This document shows, piece after piece, positions 27,601 to 44,300 of a stretch of DNA of 64,000 bases. This stretch comes from Embiotoca jacksoni. Lineage: Eukaryota > Chordata > Actinopteri > Embiotocidae. The stretch is from contig JAKOON010000069.1 in assembly GCA_022577435.1 (NCBI GenBank), forward strand, positions 65,001 to 129,000, given 5' to 3'. Position 1 is the first letter of the stretch; each line of letters opens with the position of its first letter. The position numbers and the translations under genes are program-made. The notes beneath the pieces are model-generated. The model was not told where the DNA came from. It worked only from the letters and a program-made list of their open reading frames with translations, and ran no database searches.

Positions 27601-29033
27601 AAAACAAACACAACAAACACAACAAACACACAACACAGACACAACAAACACACAACAAACACAACACACACAACAAACACACAACAAACACACAACAGAC
27701 ACCCAACAAACACAACAAACACACACAACCAACACAACAAACACACAACACACACACAACAAACACACAACAAACACACACAACAAACACACAACACACA
27801 CAACAAACACACACACAACAAACACAACAAACACACACAACAGACGCACAACAAACACAACAAACACACACAGCAAACACACAACAAACACAACAAACAC
27901 AACAAACCCACAACAAACACACAACAAACACACAACAAACACACACAACAAACACACACAACAAACACAACACACACAACAAACACACAACAGACACCCA
28001 ACAAACACAACAAACACACACAACCAACACAACAAACACACAACACACACACAACAAACACACAACAAACACACACAACAAACACACAACACACACAACA
28101 CACACACACACAACAAACACAGCAAACACAACAAACACACACAACAAACACAACAAAAACACAACAAACACACAACAAACACAACAAACACAACAGACAC
28201 AACAGACACAACAAACACACAACAAACACAACACACACAACAAACACACAACACACACAACAAATACACAACAAACACAAAACAAACACAACAAACACAC
28301 AACAACAAAACAAACACACAACAAACACACACAACAAACACAAAGCAAACACAACAAACACAACAAACACACAACAAACACAACAAACACACACACAACA
28401 AACACAACAAACACACACAACAGACGCACAACAAACACAACAAACACACACAGCAAACACACAACAAACACAACAAACACAACAGACACAACAGACACAA
28501 CAAACACACAACAAACACAACACACACAACAAACACACAACACACACAACAAATACACAACAAACACAAAACAAACACAACAAACACACAACAACAAAAC
28601 AAACACACAACAAACACACACAACAAACACAAAGCAAACACAACAAACACAACAAACACACAACAAACACAACAAACACACACACAACAAACACAACAAA
28701 CACACACAACAGACGCACAACAAACACAACAAACACACACAGCAAACACACAACAAACACAACAAACACAACAAACACACAACAAACACACACAACAAAC
28801 ACACAACAAACACAACAAACAAAACAAACAACAAACACAACAAACACACAACAAACACAACACACACAACACACTCACACAACAAACACACAACAAACAC
28901 ACATAACAAACAGACAACACACACACAACAAACACAACAAACACACAACACACACACAACAAACACACGACAAACACACAACACACACAACAAACACACA
29001 CACAACAAACACACACAACAAACACACAACAAA
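18678..29033 (+). repeat. CAACAAACA(CA)n satellite array, copy 2 (10.4 kb)
   Basis: Same repeat family and same order of variant landmarks as 8491-15220, enlarged by an internal tandem duplication of about 3.65 kb. The CATCAAAC landmark, present once in copy 1 (11187), occurs at 21363 and 25010. No gene is supported in either strand. Confidence 0.95.
20874..28167 (+). repeat. Internal tandem duplication inside the copy 2 array (2 x about 3.65 kb)
   Basis: At about 24,520 the sequence jumps from the context ...CAACAGACAC back to the context found at about 20,874 (...CAACAAGCACAACAAAC), and the landmark order then repeats at an offset of about 3,647 bp. The two halves differ by small indels; for example one CAAAGAGACAAC marker present at 25,452 is missing from the first half. 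Right edge approximate. Confidence 0.75.
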
Positions 29034-29569
29034 CACATCATCAACAAACACCATCAACAAACACCATCAACAAACACTCCATCAACAAACACCAACAACA
29101 AACACTCCATCAACAAACACCATCAACAAACACACCATCAACAAACAACATCAACAAACACCATCAACAAACACTCCATCAACAAACACTCCATCAACAA
29201 ACACCATCAACAAACACCATCAACAAACACTCCATCAACAAACACCATCAACAAACACTCCATCAACAAACACTCCATCAACAAACACCATCAACAAACA
29301 CCATCAACCAACACCATCAACAAACACCATCAACAAACACACCATCAACCAACACCATCAACAAACACCATCAACAAACACCATCAACAAACACTCCATC
29401 AACAAACACTCCATCAACAAACACCATCAACAAACACCATCAACAAACACTCCATCAACAAACACTCCATCAACAAACACCATCAACAAACACACCATCA
29501 ACAAACACCATCAACAAACACACCATCAACAAACAACATCAACAAACACCATCAACAAACACACCATCA
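29034..29569 (+). repeat. Truncated CATCAACAAACAC minisatellite, copy 3
   Basis: Same length as 15221-15756, including the 56-bp block. It differs by a T-to-A change near 29,092 (CACCAACAAC instead of CACCATCAAC). Confidence 0.95.
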
Positions 29570-29678
29570 CACCTGTTAAACCTGTGGAGGAAACTCACCT
29601 GATCCACAAACCACGAAGACGAAGAGAGCGAGCAGCCACGGGCCCACCGGAGACTTATCATCGTTTACAGGCCGCTGG

Positions 29679-29679
<1 letters not shown>
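29570..29679. other. Unique spacer a, copy 3
   Basis: Same 110-bp segment as in copies 1 and 2. Confidence 0.8.

Positions 29680-29746
<67 letters not shown>
29680..29746 (+). repeat. (AC)n microsatellite, copy 3 (67 bp)
   Basis: Uninterrupted AC dinucleotides, the longest of the three copies. Confidence 0.97.
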
Positions 29747-29747
<1 letters not shown>

Positions 29748-30919
29748 CGGTTATAATAAAGTTCTGCTGCAGCTCCAGTTCGGTTGGATCAGTAAGTTCA
29801 GAGAGCCGGTACGTGAACATCAGTGATGTCACCATGGAAACCTGAAACTGGAGCAGAGAAACAGCAGATTTTATATCAAACTCAGTAAACGGTCATCAGA
29901 GACCCTCAAAATGTTCAGAAAGTCTCCGCCGATGAAGCGACGAGCCGGCGAGGATGATGACATCACGTTTCAAGAGGGGCGGAGCTTCACTGTCCAAGAC
30001 CGAAGAAGGATCGTCAGGTCAGGAGAGACCAGCTGGGTTTTCAGAGTCAGACTGTCAACACCGAGTTCTGTTGGACCTTCTGAGGAGAACGCTAACTGAA
30101 CCACCTGAACCGTGTCGCCATGGCAACAGCCTTCTCCAACATGGCAACATGAGCGTCGTGTTGAAGATTTTATTCTCCAAACATTTGTCCTAAAATCTGA
30201 TGCAAAGAATGAGGCTGATTATTAATGTTGGTTTAATCAGGTTTCCACGGTGACATCACAGATGTTGACGTACCTGCGGTCACGTTGCCGTGGTGATGAA
30301 GAGACTCCGAATTCTTCCTAATGGAGGTCGTTGATCCTCCGTGTTCGTCACCGTGATGCGTTCAGGAACTCGATGAGAGCAGAAAGATTTTCAAACCACA
30401 ACATCCGGACTGCAGCTAACAGAGACTCTCATCGACCTGCACACTGTTCAGGAAGTTATGATGGAACACCGATGAGCTTCACGTTGAAGAAGCTGACGTC
30501 AGCAAAATATGTCTTCAGTTCAACAGCAGTAAAAGTAGAAACAAAGCATGGTCAGACCACACGACGCGCAGGTGAGATCGGTGTGATCATTCTCTGCTGG
30601 TCCAGCTGACAGCAGCCTCCTCGGCGAGCTGAGCAGCTGCTCTCCCACCAAACTCCATTCAAAAATCTGCCTATTTAACGCTGAACTCGTGTGTTTGCAA
30701 AGATAAACACCACCTGAAGTGAAATAAGTCATCTTTAATGAAACCAAGTGAAGCTCCTCTTAAACTCGTCTTATGGACAATTCAAACGACTAAAAACACG
30801 TGTGGTGTAGCTGCTGTGTTCCGTCGCCCTCCGTAGTGTTTACACCGGCCGACCCGACATTAGAGGGTCCAGATGAAGCCGACGAGCTACGACCAGGGAG
30901 CGAAGTGTGAACTGATCTG
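29747..30919. other. Macro-repeat unique core, copy 3
   Basis: Same core as 5890-7062 with identical translations of all short frames. X-box at 30114-30127 and CRE/Maf site at 30491-30504. No gene seen. Confidence 0.75.
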
Positions 30920-31248
30920 AAGACGGTCTGAGACACAGAGACACGCTGAGACACTCTGAGACACGCTGAAACACTCTGAGACACGCTGAGACACGCTGAG
31001 ACACTCTGAGACGGTCAGAGACACTCTGAGACACGCTGAGACGGTCTGAGACACGCTGAGACACTCTGAGACGGTCAGAGACACTCTGAGACACGCTGAG
31101 ACGGTCTGAGACACGCTGAAACACTCTGAGACACACTGAGACACTCTGAGACGGTCTGAGACATGCTGAGACACTCTGAGACACTCTGAGACGGTCAGAG
31201 ACACTCTGAGACACTCTGAGACGGTCTGAGACACGCTGAGACACGCTG
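30920..31248 (+). repeat. GAGAC 10-bp minisatellite, copy 3 (expanded)
   Basis: As copies 1 and 2 but with six extra decamers (60 bp), a tandem duplication of the block with GAGACGGTCA and GAGACGGTCT units. Confidence 0.95.
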
Positions 31249-31351
31249 AAAGTTACATTCAGAGATGTTGTGTTTGAAAACCACAACGGATCATGTTAAT
31301 GTGACTGATTTGTGAGTGGAGTCTGGAACTCAGAGAACAGCTGTTATCTGC
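31249..31351. other. Unique spacer b, copy 3
   Basis: Same segment as 7332-7434. No gene visible. Confidence 0.8.
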
Positions 31352-32344
31352 CATGTTTCACTCATCATATTCATCATGTTTCACAAGCATCATCTTCATC
31401 ACCTTCATCACCATCATCTTCATCATGTTTCACACACATCATCTTCATCACCTTCATCATCATCATCACCATCACCTTCATCACCTTCATCATCATCATG
31501 TTTCACACATCATCATCATCATGTTTCACACATCACCTTCATCATGTTTCACACATCACCTTCATCATGTTTCACACATCATCTTCATCATGTTTCACAC
31601 ATCATCTTCATCACCATCATCTTTATCATCATCATCATCATGTTTCACACATCATCTTCATCATGTTTCACACATCATCATCATGTTTCACACATCACCT
31701 TCGTCATGTTTCACACATCATCTTCATCATGTTTAACACATCACCTTCGTCATGTTTCACACATCATCTTCATCACCTTCATCATGTTTCACATACATCA
31801 TCTTCATCACCATTATGCTTCACACACATCATCTTCATCATGTTTCACACATCATCTTCATCATGTTTCACACATCATCATCATGTTTCACACATCATCA
31901 TCATCATCTTCATCATGTTTCACATACATCATCATCATCATCATGTTTCACCTTCATCACCATCATGTTTCACACCATCTTCATCATGTTTCACACATCA
32001 TCTTCATCATGTTTCACAAATCATCTTCATCATGTTTCACACATCATCTTCATCACCTTCATCATGTTTCACACATCATCTTCATCACCTTCATCACCTT
32101 CATCATGTTTCACACACATCATTTTCATCATGTTTCACGCATCATCTTCATCATGTTTCACACATCATCTTCATCACCTTCATCATCTTCATCATGTTTC
32201 ACACATCATCATCATCATCTTCATCATGTTTCACATACATCATCATCATCTTCATCATGTTTCACCTTCATCACCATCATGTTACACACCATCTTCATCA
32301 TGTTTCACACATCATCTTCATCATGTTTCACAAATCATCTTCAT
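31352..32344 (+). repeat. CATGTTTCACACATCAT minisatellite, copy 3 (contracted)
   Basis: 63 bp shorter than copy 1, lacking units equivalent to about 7753-7815. It lacks the 147-bp duplication of copy 2 but shares that copy's two substitutions. Confidence 0.94.
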
Positions 32345-35300
32345 AAACACAACAAACACACAACAAAAAAACAAACACAACAAACACACAACAAACACAA
32401 CAAGCACAACAAACACACAACAAACACAACACACACACAACAAACACACACAACAAACAAAAAACATACACAACAAACACACAACAAAAAAACAAACACA
32501 ACAAACAAACACAACAAACACACAACACACAACAAACACACAACAAACACAACAAACACAACACAACAAACACACACAACAAACACACACAAAACAAACA
32601 CACACACAACAAACACACACAACAAACACACACAACAAACACACAACAAACAAACACAACAAACACAACAAGCACAACAAACACAACACACAACAAACAC
32701 ACACAACAAACACACAACAAACACACACAACAAACACAACAAACACACACAACAAACACACACAACAAGCACACAACAAACACAACAAACACACACAAAA
32801 CAAACACACACACAACAAACACACACAACAAACACACACAACAAACACACAACAAACAAACACAACAAACACAACAAGCACAACAAACACAACACACAAC
32901 AAACACACACAACAAACACACAACAAACACACACAACAAACACAACAAACACACACAACAAACACACACAACAAGCACACAACAAACACAACAAACACAC
33001 ACAACAAACACACACACACAACAAAAAACAAACACACAACAAACACACACAACAAACACACACACAACAAACACACAACAAACACAACAAACACAACAAA
33101 CACACAACAAACACACGCAACAAACACAAAACAAACACAACATAGACACAACAAACACATAAAAAAACACAGCAAACACAACAAACACACAACAAACACA
33201 CAATAAACACACACAACAAACACACAACACACAACAAACACACACAACAAACATACAACAAACACACAACAAACACACAACAAACACACACAACAAACAC
33301 ACAACACACAACAAACACAAAACAAACACAACAAACACAACAAACACAACAAACACACAACACAGACACAACAAACACACAACAAACACAACACACACAA
33401 CAAACACACAACAAACACACAACAGACACCCAACAAACACAACAAACACACACAACAAACACACAACAAACACAACAAACACACAACACACACACAACAA
33501 ACACACAACAAACAACAAACACAACAAACACACAACACACTCACAACAAACACACAACAAACACAGCAAACAACAAACACACAACAAACACACAACACAC
33601 ACAACACACACACAACAAACACAGCAAACACAACAAACACACAACAAACACTCAACAAACACACAACAAACACACACAACAAACACACAATAAACACACA
33701 CAACAAACACACAACAAACAAAACAAACAACAAACACAACAAACACAACAAACACAACACACACAACACACTCACACAACAAACACACAACAAACTCACA
33801 TAACAAACAGACAACACACACACAACAAATACAACAAACACACAACACACACACAACAAACACACACAACAAGCACACAACAAACACAACAAACACACAC
33901 AAAACAAACACACACACAACAAACACACACAACAAACACACACAACAAACACACAACAAACAAACACAACAAACACAACAAGCACAACAAACACAACACA
34001 CAACAAACACACACAACAAACACACAACAAACACACACAACAAACACAACAAACACACACAACAAACACACACAACAAGCACACAACAAACACAACAAAC
34101 ACACACAACAAACACACACACACAACAAAAAACAAACACACAACAAACACACAACAAACACACACACAACAAACACACAACAAACACAACAAACACAACA
34201 AACACACAACAAACACACGCAACAAACACAAAACAAACACAACATAGACACAACAAACACATAACAAACACAGCAAACACAACAAACACACAACAAACAC
34301 ACAATAAACACACACAACACAACAAACACACACAACAAACACACACAACAAACATACAACAAACACACAACAAACACACACAACAAACACACAACACACA
34401 ACAAACACAAAACAAACACAACAAACACAACAAACACAACAAACACACAACACAGACACAACAAACACACAACAAACACAACACACACAACAAACACACA
34501 ACAAACACACAACAAACACCCAACAAACACAACAAACACACACAACAAACACACAACAAACACAACAAACACACAACACACACACAACAAACACACAACA
34601 AACACACAACAAACAACAAACACAACAAACACACAACACACACACAACAAACACACAACAAACACAGCAAACAACAAACACACAACAAACACACAACACA
34701 CACAACACACACACAACAAACACAGCAAACACAACAAACACACAACAAACACTCAACAAACACACAACAAACACACACAACAAACACACAATAAACACAC
34801 ACAACAAACACACAACAAACACAACAAACACACACACAACAAACACACAACAAACACACACAACAGACGCACAACAAACACAACAAACACACACAGCAAA
34901 CACACAACAAACACAGCAAACAACAAACACACAACACACAACAAACACACAACACACACAACACACACACAACAAACACAGCAAACACAACAAACACACA
35001 ACAAACACTCAACAAACACACAACAAACACACACAACAAACACACAATAAACACACACAACAAACACACAACAAACAAAACAAACAACAAACACAACAAA
35101 CACAACAAACACAACACACACAACACACTCACACAACAAACACACAACAAACTCACATAACAAACAGACAACACACACACAACAAATACAACAAACACAC
35201 AACACACACACAACAAACACACAACAAACACACAACACACACAACAAACACACAACAAACACACACAACAAACACACAACAAACACAACAAACACACACA

Positions 35301-38300
35301 CAACAAACACACAACAAACACACACAACAGACGCACAACAAACACAACAAACACACACAGCAAACACACAACAAACACAGCAAACAACAAACACACAACA
35401 CACAACAAACACACAACACACACAACACACACACAACAAACACAGCAAACACAACAAACACACAACAAACACTCAACAAACACACAACAAACACACACAA
35501 CAAACACACAATAAACACACACAACAAACACACAACAAACAAAACAAACAACAAACACAACAAACACAACAAACACAACACACACAACACACTCACACAA
35601 CAAACACACAACAAACTCACATAACAAACAGACAACACACACACAACAAATACAACAAACACACAACACACACACAACAAACACACACAACAAGCACACA
35701 ACAAACACAACAAACACACACAAAACAAACACACACACAACAAACACACACAACAAACACACACAACAAACACACAACAAACAAACACAACAAACACAAC
35801 AAGCACAACAAACACAACACACAACAAACACACACAACAAACACACAACAAACACACACAACAAACACAACAAACACACACAACAAACACACACAACAAG
35901 CACACAACAAACACAACAAACACACACAACAAACACACACACACAACAAAAAACAAACACACAACAAACACACACAACAAACACACACACAACAAACACA
36001 CAACAAACACAACAAACACACAACAAACACAACAAACACACAACAAACACACAACACACAACACACACACACAACAAACAGCAAACACAACAAACACACA
36101 ACAAACACTCAACAAACACACACAACAAACACACAATGAACACACAACAAACACACAACAAACACACAACAAACACAACAAACACACACACAACAAACAC
36201 ACAACAAACACACACAACAAACACACAACAAACACAACAAAGAGACAACAAACACACACAACAAACACAACAAACACACAACAAACACACAACAAACACA
36301 CAACAAACACAACAAACACACAACAAACACAACAAACACACACACAACAAACACACAACAAACACACACAACAAACACAACAAACACACAACAAACACAC
36401 AACAAACACACAACAAACACAACAAACACACAACACAGACACAACAAACACACAACAAACACAACAAACACACACAACAAGCACACAACAAACACACACA
36501 ACAAACACACAACAAACACAACAAACACACAACAAACACACACAGCAAACACACAACAAACACACAACAAACACACACAACAAACACACAACAAACACAA
36601 CAAACACAACAAACACACAACAAACACACGCAACAAACACAAAACAAACACAACAAACACACAACATAGACACAACAAACACATAACAAACACACAGCAA
36701 ACAACAAACACACAACAAACACACAACAAACACACACAACAAACACACAACACACAACAAACACAAACAACAAACATACAACAAACACACAACAAACACA
36801 CAACAAACACACAACAAATACACAACACACAACAAACACACAACAAACACAAAACAAACACAAAAACACAACAAACACACAACACAGACACAACAAACAC
36901 ACAACAAACACAACACACACAACAAAGACACAACAAACACACAACAGACACCCAACAAACACAACAAACACACACAACCAACACAACAAACACACAACAC
37001 ACACACAACAAAAAAACAAACACAACAAACAAACACAACAAACACAACACACAACAAACACACAACAAACACAACAAACACAACACAACAAACACACACA
37101 ACAAACACACACAAAACAAACACACACACAACAAACACACAACAAACACACACAACAAACACACAACAAACAAACACAACAAGCACAACAAACACAACAC
37201 ACAACAAACACACACAACAAACACACAACAAACACACACAACAAACACAACAAACACACACAACAAACACACACAACAAGCACACAACAAACACAACAAA
37301 CACACACAACAAACACACACACACAACAAAAAACAAACACACAACAAACACACACAACAAACACACACACAACAAACACACAACAAACACACAACAAACA
37401 CACATCAAACACAAAACAAACACACACACAACAAACACACAACAAACACAACAAACACACACAACAATCACACAACAAACACACACAACAAACACACAAC
37501 AAACACACGCAACAAACACAACAAACACACAACACAGACACAACAAACACATAACTAACACACAACAAACACACACAACAAACACACAACTAACACACAA
37601 CAAACACAACAAACACACAACACACAACAAACAACAAACACACAACAAACACAACAAACACACAACAAACAACAAACACAACAAACACACAACAAACACA
37701 CACAACAAACACACACAACAAACCCACAACAAACACACACAAGAAACACGCAACAAACACACACAACAAACACACAACAAACACACAACAAACACACAAA
37801 ACAAACACACACAACAAACACACAACAAACACAACAAAGAGACAACAAACACACAACAAACACACAACAAACACAACAAACACACAACAAACACACAACA
37901 AACACAACAAACACACAACAAACACACACAACAAACACACAACAAACACAACAAACAACAAACACACAACACACACAACAAACACAACAAACACACACAA
38001 CAAACACAACAAACACACAACACACACACAACAAACAAACAACAAACAACAAACACAACAAACACACAACACACACAACAAACACACAACAAACACAACA
38101 AACAACAAACACACAACACACACAACAAACACAACAAACACACAACAAACACACAACACACAACACACACACACAACAAACAGCAAACACAACAAACACA
38201 CAACAAACACTCAACAAACACACACAACAAACACACAATAAACACACACAACAAACACACAACAAACACACAACAAACACAACAAACACACACACAACAA

Positions 38301-41300
38301 ACACACAACAAACACACACAACAAACACACAACAAACACAACAAAGAGACAACAAACACACACAACAAACACAACAAACACACAACAAACACACAACAAA
38401 CACACAACAAACACAACAAACACACAACAAACACAACAAACACACACACAACAAACACACAACAAACACACACAACAAACACAACAAACACACAACAAAC
38501 ACACAACAAACACACAACAAACACAACAAACACACAACACAGACACAACAAACACACAACAAACACAACAAACACACACAACAAGCACACAACAAACACA
38601 CACAACAAACACACACAACAAACACACAACAAACACAACAAACACACAACAAACACACACAGCAAACACACAACAAACACACAACAAACACACACAACAA
38701 ACACACAACAAACACAACAAACACAACAAACACACAACAAACACACGCAACAAACACAAAACAAACACAACAAACACACAACATAGACACAACAAACACA
38801 TAACAAACACACAGCAAACACAACAAACACACAACAAACACACAACAAACACACACAACAAACACACAACACACAACAAACACAAACAACAAACATACAA
38901 CAAACACACAACAAACACACAACAAACACACACAACAAATACACAACACACAACAAACACACAACAAACACAAAACAAACACAAAAACACAACAAACACA
39001 CAACACAGACACAACAAACACACAACAAACACAACACACACAACAAAGACACAACAAACACACAACAGACACCCAACAAACACAACAAACACACACAACC
39101 AACACAACAAACACACAACACACACACAACAAACACACAACAAACACACAACAAACAACAAACACAACAAACACACAACACACACAACAAACACACAACA
39201 AACAACAAACACACAACACACACACAACAAACACAACAAACACACAACAAACACACAACACACACAACACACACACACAACAAACACAGCAAACACAACA
39301 AACACACAACAAACACTCAACAAACACACAACAAACACACAACAAACACACAACAAACACACACAACAAACACACAACAAACACAACAAACACACACACA
39401 ACAAACACAACAAACACACACAACAGACGCACAACAGACACGACAAACACACACAGCAAACACACAACAAACACAACAAACACAACAAACACACAACAAA
39501 CACAACAAACAAACACACAACAAACACAACAAACAAAACAAACAACAAACACAACAAACACACAACAAACACAACACACACAACACACTAACACAACAAA
39601 CACACAACAAACACACATAACAAACAGACAACACACACACAACAAACACAACAAACACACAACACACACACAACAAACACACACAACAAACACACAACAA
39701 ACACACAACAAACACAACAAACACAACAAACACACAACAAACACACGCAACAAACACAAAACAAACACAACAAACACACAACATAGACACAACAAACACA
39801 TAACAAACACACAGCAAACACAACAAACACACAACAAACACACAACAAACACACAACACACAACAAACACACACAACAAACATACAACAAACACACAACA
39901 AACACACAACAAACACACACAACAAACACACAACACACAACAAACACACAACAAACACAAAACAAACACAACAAACACAACAAACACACAACACAGACAC
40001 AACAAACACACAACAAACACAACACACACAACAAACACACAACAAACACACAACAGACACCCAACAAACACAACAAACACACACAACCAACACAACAAAC
40101 ACACAACACACACACAACAAACACACAACAAACACACACAACAAACACACAACACACACAACACACACACACAACAAACACAGCAAACACAACAAACACA
40201 CAACAAACACTCAACAAACACACACAACAAACACACAACAAACACACACAACAAACACACAACAAACACACACACAACAAACACAACAAACACACACAAC
40301 AGACGCACAACAAACACAACAAACACACACAGCAAACACACAACAAACACAATAAACACAACAAACCCACAACAAACACACAACAAACACACAACAAACA
40401 CACACAACAAACACACACAACAAACACAACACACACAACAAACACACAACAGACACCCAACAAACACAACAAACACACACAACCAACACAACAAACACAC
40501 AACACACACACAACAAACACACAACAAACACACACAACAAACACACACAACACACACACACAACAAACACAGCAAACACAACAAACACACACAACAAACA
40601 CAACAAAAACACAACAAACACACAACAAACACAACAAACACAACAGACACAACAGACACAACAAACACACAACAAACACAACACACACAACAAACACACA
40701 ACACACACAACAAATACACAACAAACACAAAACAAACACAACAAACACACAACAACAAAACAAACACACAACAAACACACACAACAAACACAAAGCAAAC
40801 ACAACAAACACAACAAACACACAACAAACACAACAAACACACACACAACAAACACAACAAACACAACAAACACACACAACAGACGCACAACAAACACAAC
40901 AAACACACACAGCAAACACACAACAAACACAACAAACACAACAGACACAACAGACACAACAAACACACAACAAACACAACACACACAACAAACACACAAC
41001 ACACACAACAAATACACAACAAACACAAAACAAACACAACAAACACACAACAACCAAACAAACACACAACAAACACACACAACAAACACAAAGCAAACAC
41101 AACAAACACAACAAACACACAACAAACACAACAAACACACACACAACAAACACAACAAACACACAACAGACGCACAACAAACACAACAAACACACACAGC
41201 AAACACACAACAAACACAACAAACACAACAAACACACAACAAACACACACAACAAACACACAACAAACACAACAAACAAAACAAACAACAAACACAACAA

Positions 41301-41331
41301 ACACACAACAAACACAACACACACAACACAC

Positions 41332-44300
41332 TCACACAACAAACACACAACAAACACACATAACAAACAGACAACACACACACAACAAACACAACAAACA
41401 CACAACACACACACAACAAACACACGACAAACACACAACACACACAACAAACACACGACAAAAAACAAACACAAAATAAACACAATAAACACACAACAAA
41501 CACACAACACGCACAACACACACAACAAACACACAACAAACACACACAACAAACACAACAAACACACACAACAAACACAACAAACACACAACAAACACAC
41601 AACAAACACAACAAACACAACAGACACAACAGACACAACAAACACACAACAAACACAACACACACAACAAACACACAACACACACAACAAATACACAACA
41701 AACACAAAACAAACACAACAAACACACAACAACAAAACAAACACACAACAAACACACACAACAAACACAAAGCAAACACAACAAACACAACAAACACACA
41801 ACACACACAACAAACACACAACAAACACACACACAAACACACACACAACAAACACACACAACAAACACACAACAAACAAACACAACAAACACACACAACA
41901 AACACAACAAACACACAACACAGACACAACAAACACACAACAAACACAACAAACACACACAACAAACACACAACAAACACACAACAAAAAAACACAACAA
42001 ACACACACAACAAACACACAACACACAACAAACACACACAACAAACACAACAAACACACAACACACAACAAACACACACAACAAACACAAACACACACAC
42101 AACAAACACACAACAAACAAACACACACAACAAACACAACAAACACAACAAACACACAACACACAACAAACACACACAACAAACACACACACAAACACAC
42201 ACACAACAAACACACACAACAAACACACACAACAAACACAACAAACACACAACACACAACAAACACACACACAAACACACACAACAAACACACAACAAAC
42301 AAACACACACAACAAACACAACAAACACAGCAAACACACAACACACAACAAACACACACAAACACACACACAACAAACACACACAACAAACACACAACAA
42401 ACAAACACAACAAACACACACAACAAACACAACAAACACACAACACAGACACAACAAACACACAACAAACACAACAAACACACACAACAAACACACAACA
42501 AACACACAACAAAAAAACAAACACACAACAAACACACAACACACAACAAACACACACAACAAACATACAACAAACAGACAACAAACACACAACAAACACA
42601 CAACAAACACACAACAAACACAAAACAAACACAACAAACACACAACAAACACACAAAGAACACAACAAACACACAACACAGACACAACAAACACACAACA
42701 AACACAACACACACACAACAAACACATAACAAACACAACAACAGACAACACACACAACAAACAAAACAAACACACAACAAACACAACACACACAACAGAC
42801 ACACAACAAACACAACAAACACACAACAAACACACACAACAAACACACAACAAAGACCCACAACAAACACACAACAAACACACACAACAAACACACACAA
42901 CAAACACACAACAAACACACACAACAAACACACACAACAAACACACAACAAACACACACAATACACACAATAAACACACAACAAACACAACAAACACACA
43001 ACAAACACACACAACACACACAACAAACACACAACTAACACACAACAAACACACACAACAAACCCACAACAAACACACATAACAAACACACAACAAACAC
43101 AACACACACAACAAACACAACAAACACACACAACACACAACAAACACACACAAGAAACACACAACAAACACACACAACAAACACACAACAAACACACAAC
43201 AAACACAACAAAGAGACAACAAACACACAACAAACACACACAACAAACACACAACAAACACACAACACAGACAGAACAAACACATAACAAACACACAACA
43301 AACACACACACAACAAACACACACAAACACACACAACAAACACACACAACAAACACACACAACAATCACACAACAAACAAACACAACAAGCACAACAAAC
43401 ACACAACACACAACAAACACACAACAAACACACAACAAACACACAACAAACACAACAAACACACACAACAAACACACACAACAAGCACACAACAAACACA
43501 ACAAACACACACAACAAACACACACACAACAAAAAACAAACACACAACAAACACACACAACAAACACACACACAACAAACACACAACACACACACAACAA
43601 ACACACAACAAACACACACAACAAACACACACAACACACACACACAACAAACACAGCAAACACAACAAACACACACAACAAACACAACAAAAACACAACA
43701 AACACACAACAAACACAACAAACACAACAGACACAACAGACACAACAAACACACAACAAACACAACACACACAACAAACACACAACACACACAACAAATA
43801 CACAACAAACACAAAACAAACACAACAAACACACAACAACAAAACAAACACACAACAAACACACACAACAAACACAAAGCAAACACAACAAACACAACAA
43901 ACACACAACAAACACAACAAACACACACACAACAAACACAACAAACACAACAAACACACACAACAGACGCACAACAAACACAACAAACACACACAGCAAA
44001 CACACAACAAACACAACAAACACAACAGACACAACAGACACAACAAACACACAACAAACACAACACACACAACAAACACACAACACACACAACAAATACA
44101 CAACAAACACAAAACAAACACAACAAACACACAACAACCAAACAAACACACAACAAACACACACAACAAACACAAAGCAAACACAACAAACACAACAAAC
44201 ACACAACAAACACAACAAACACACACACAACAAACACAACAAACACACAACAGACGCACAACAAACACAACACACACAACACACTCACACAACAAACACA

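Larger units (their letters stand above)
15221..29033 (+). repeat. Macro-repeat copy 2 (13,813 bp)
   Basis: The second composite unit has the same order of parts as copy 1. Relative to copy 1 it carries 56 bp more of CATCAACAAACAC array (four extra units), 2 bp more AC, 147 bp more of the CATGTTTCAC array and about 3.63 kb more of CAACAAACA array. Its left junction is identical to that of copy 3. Confidence 0.9.
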
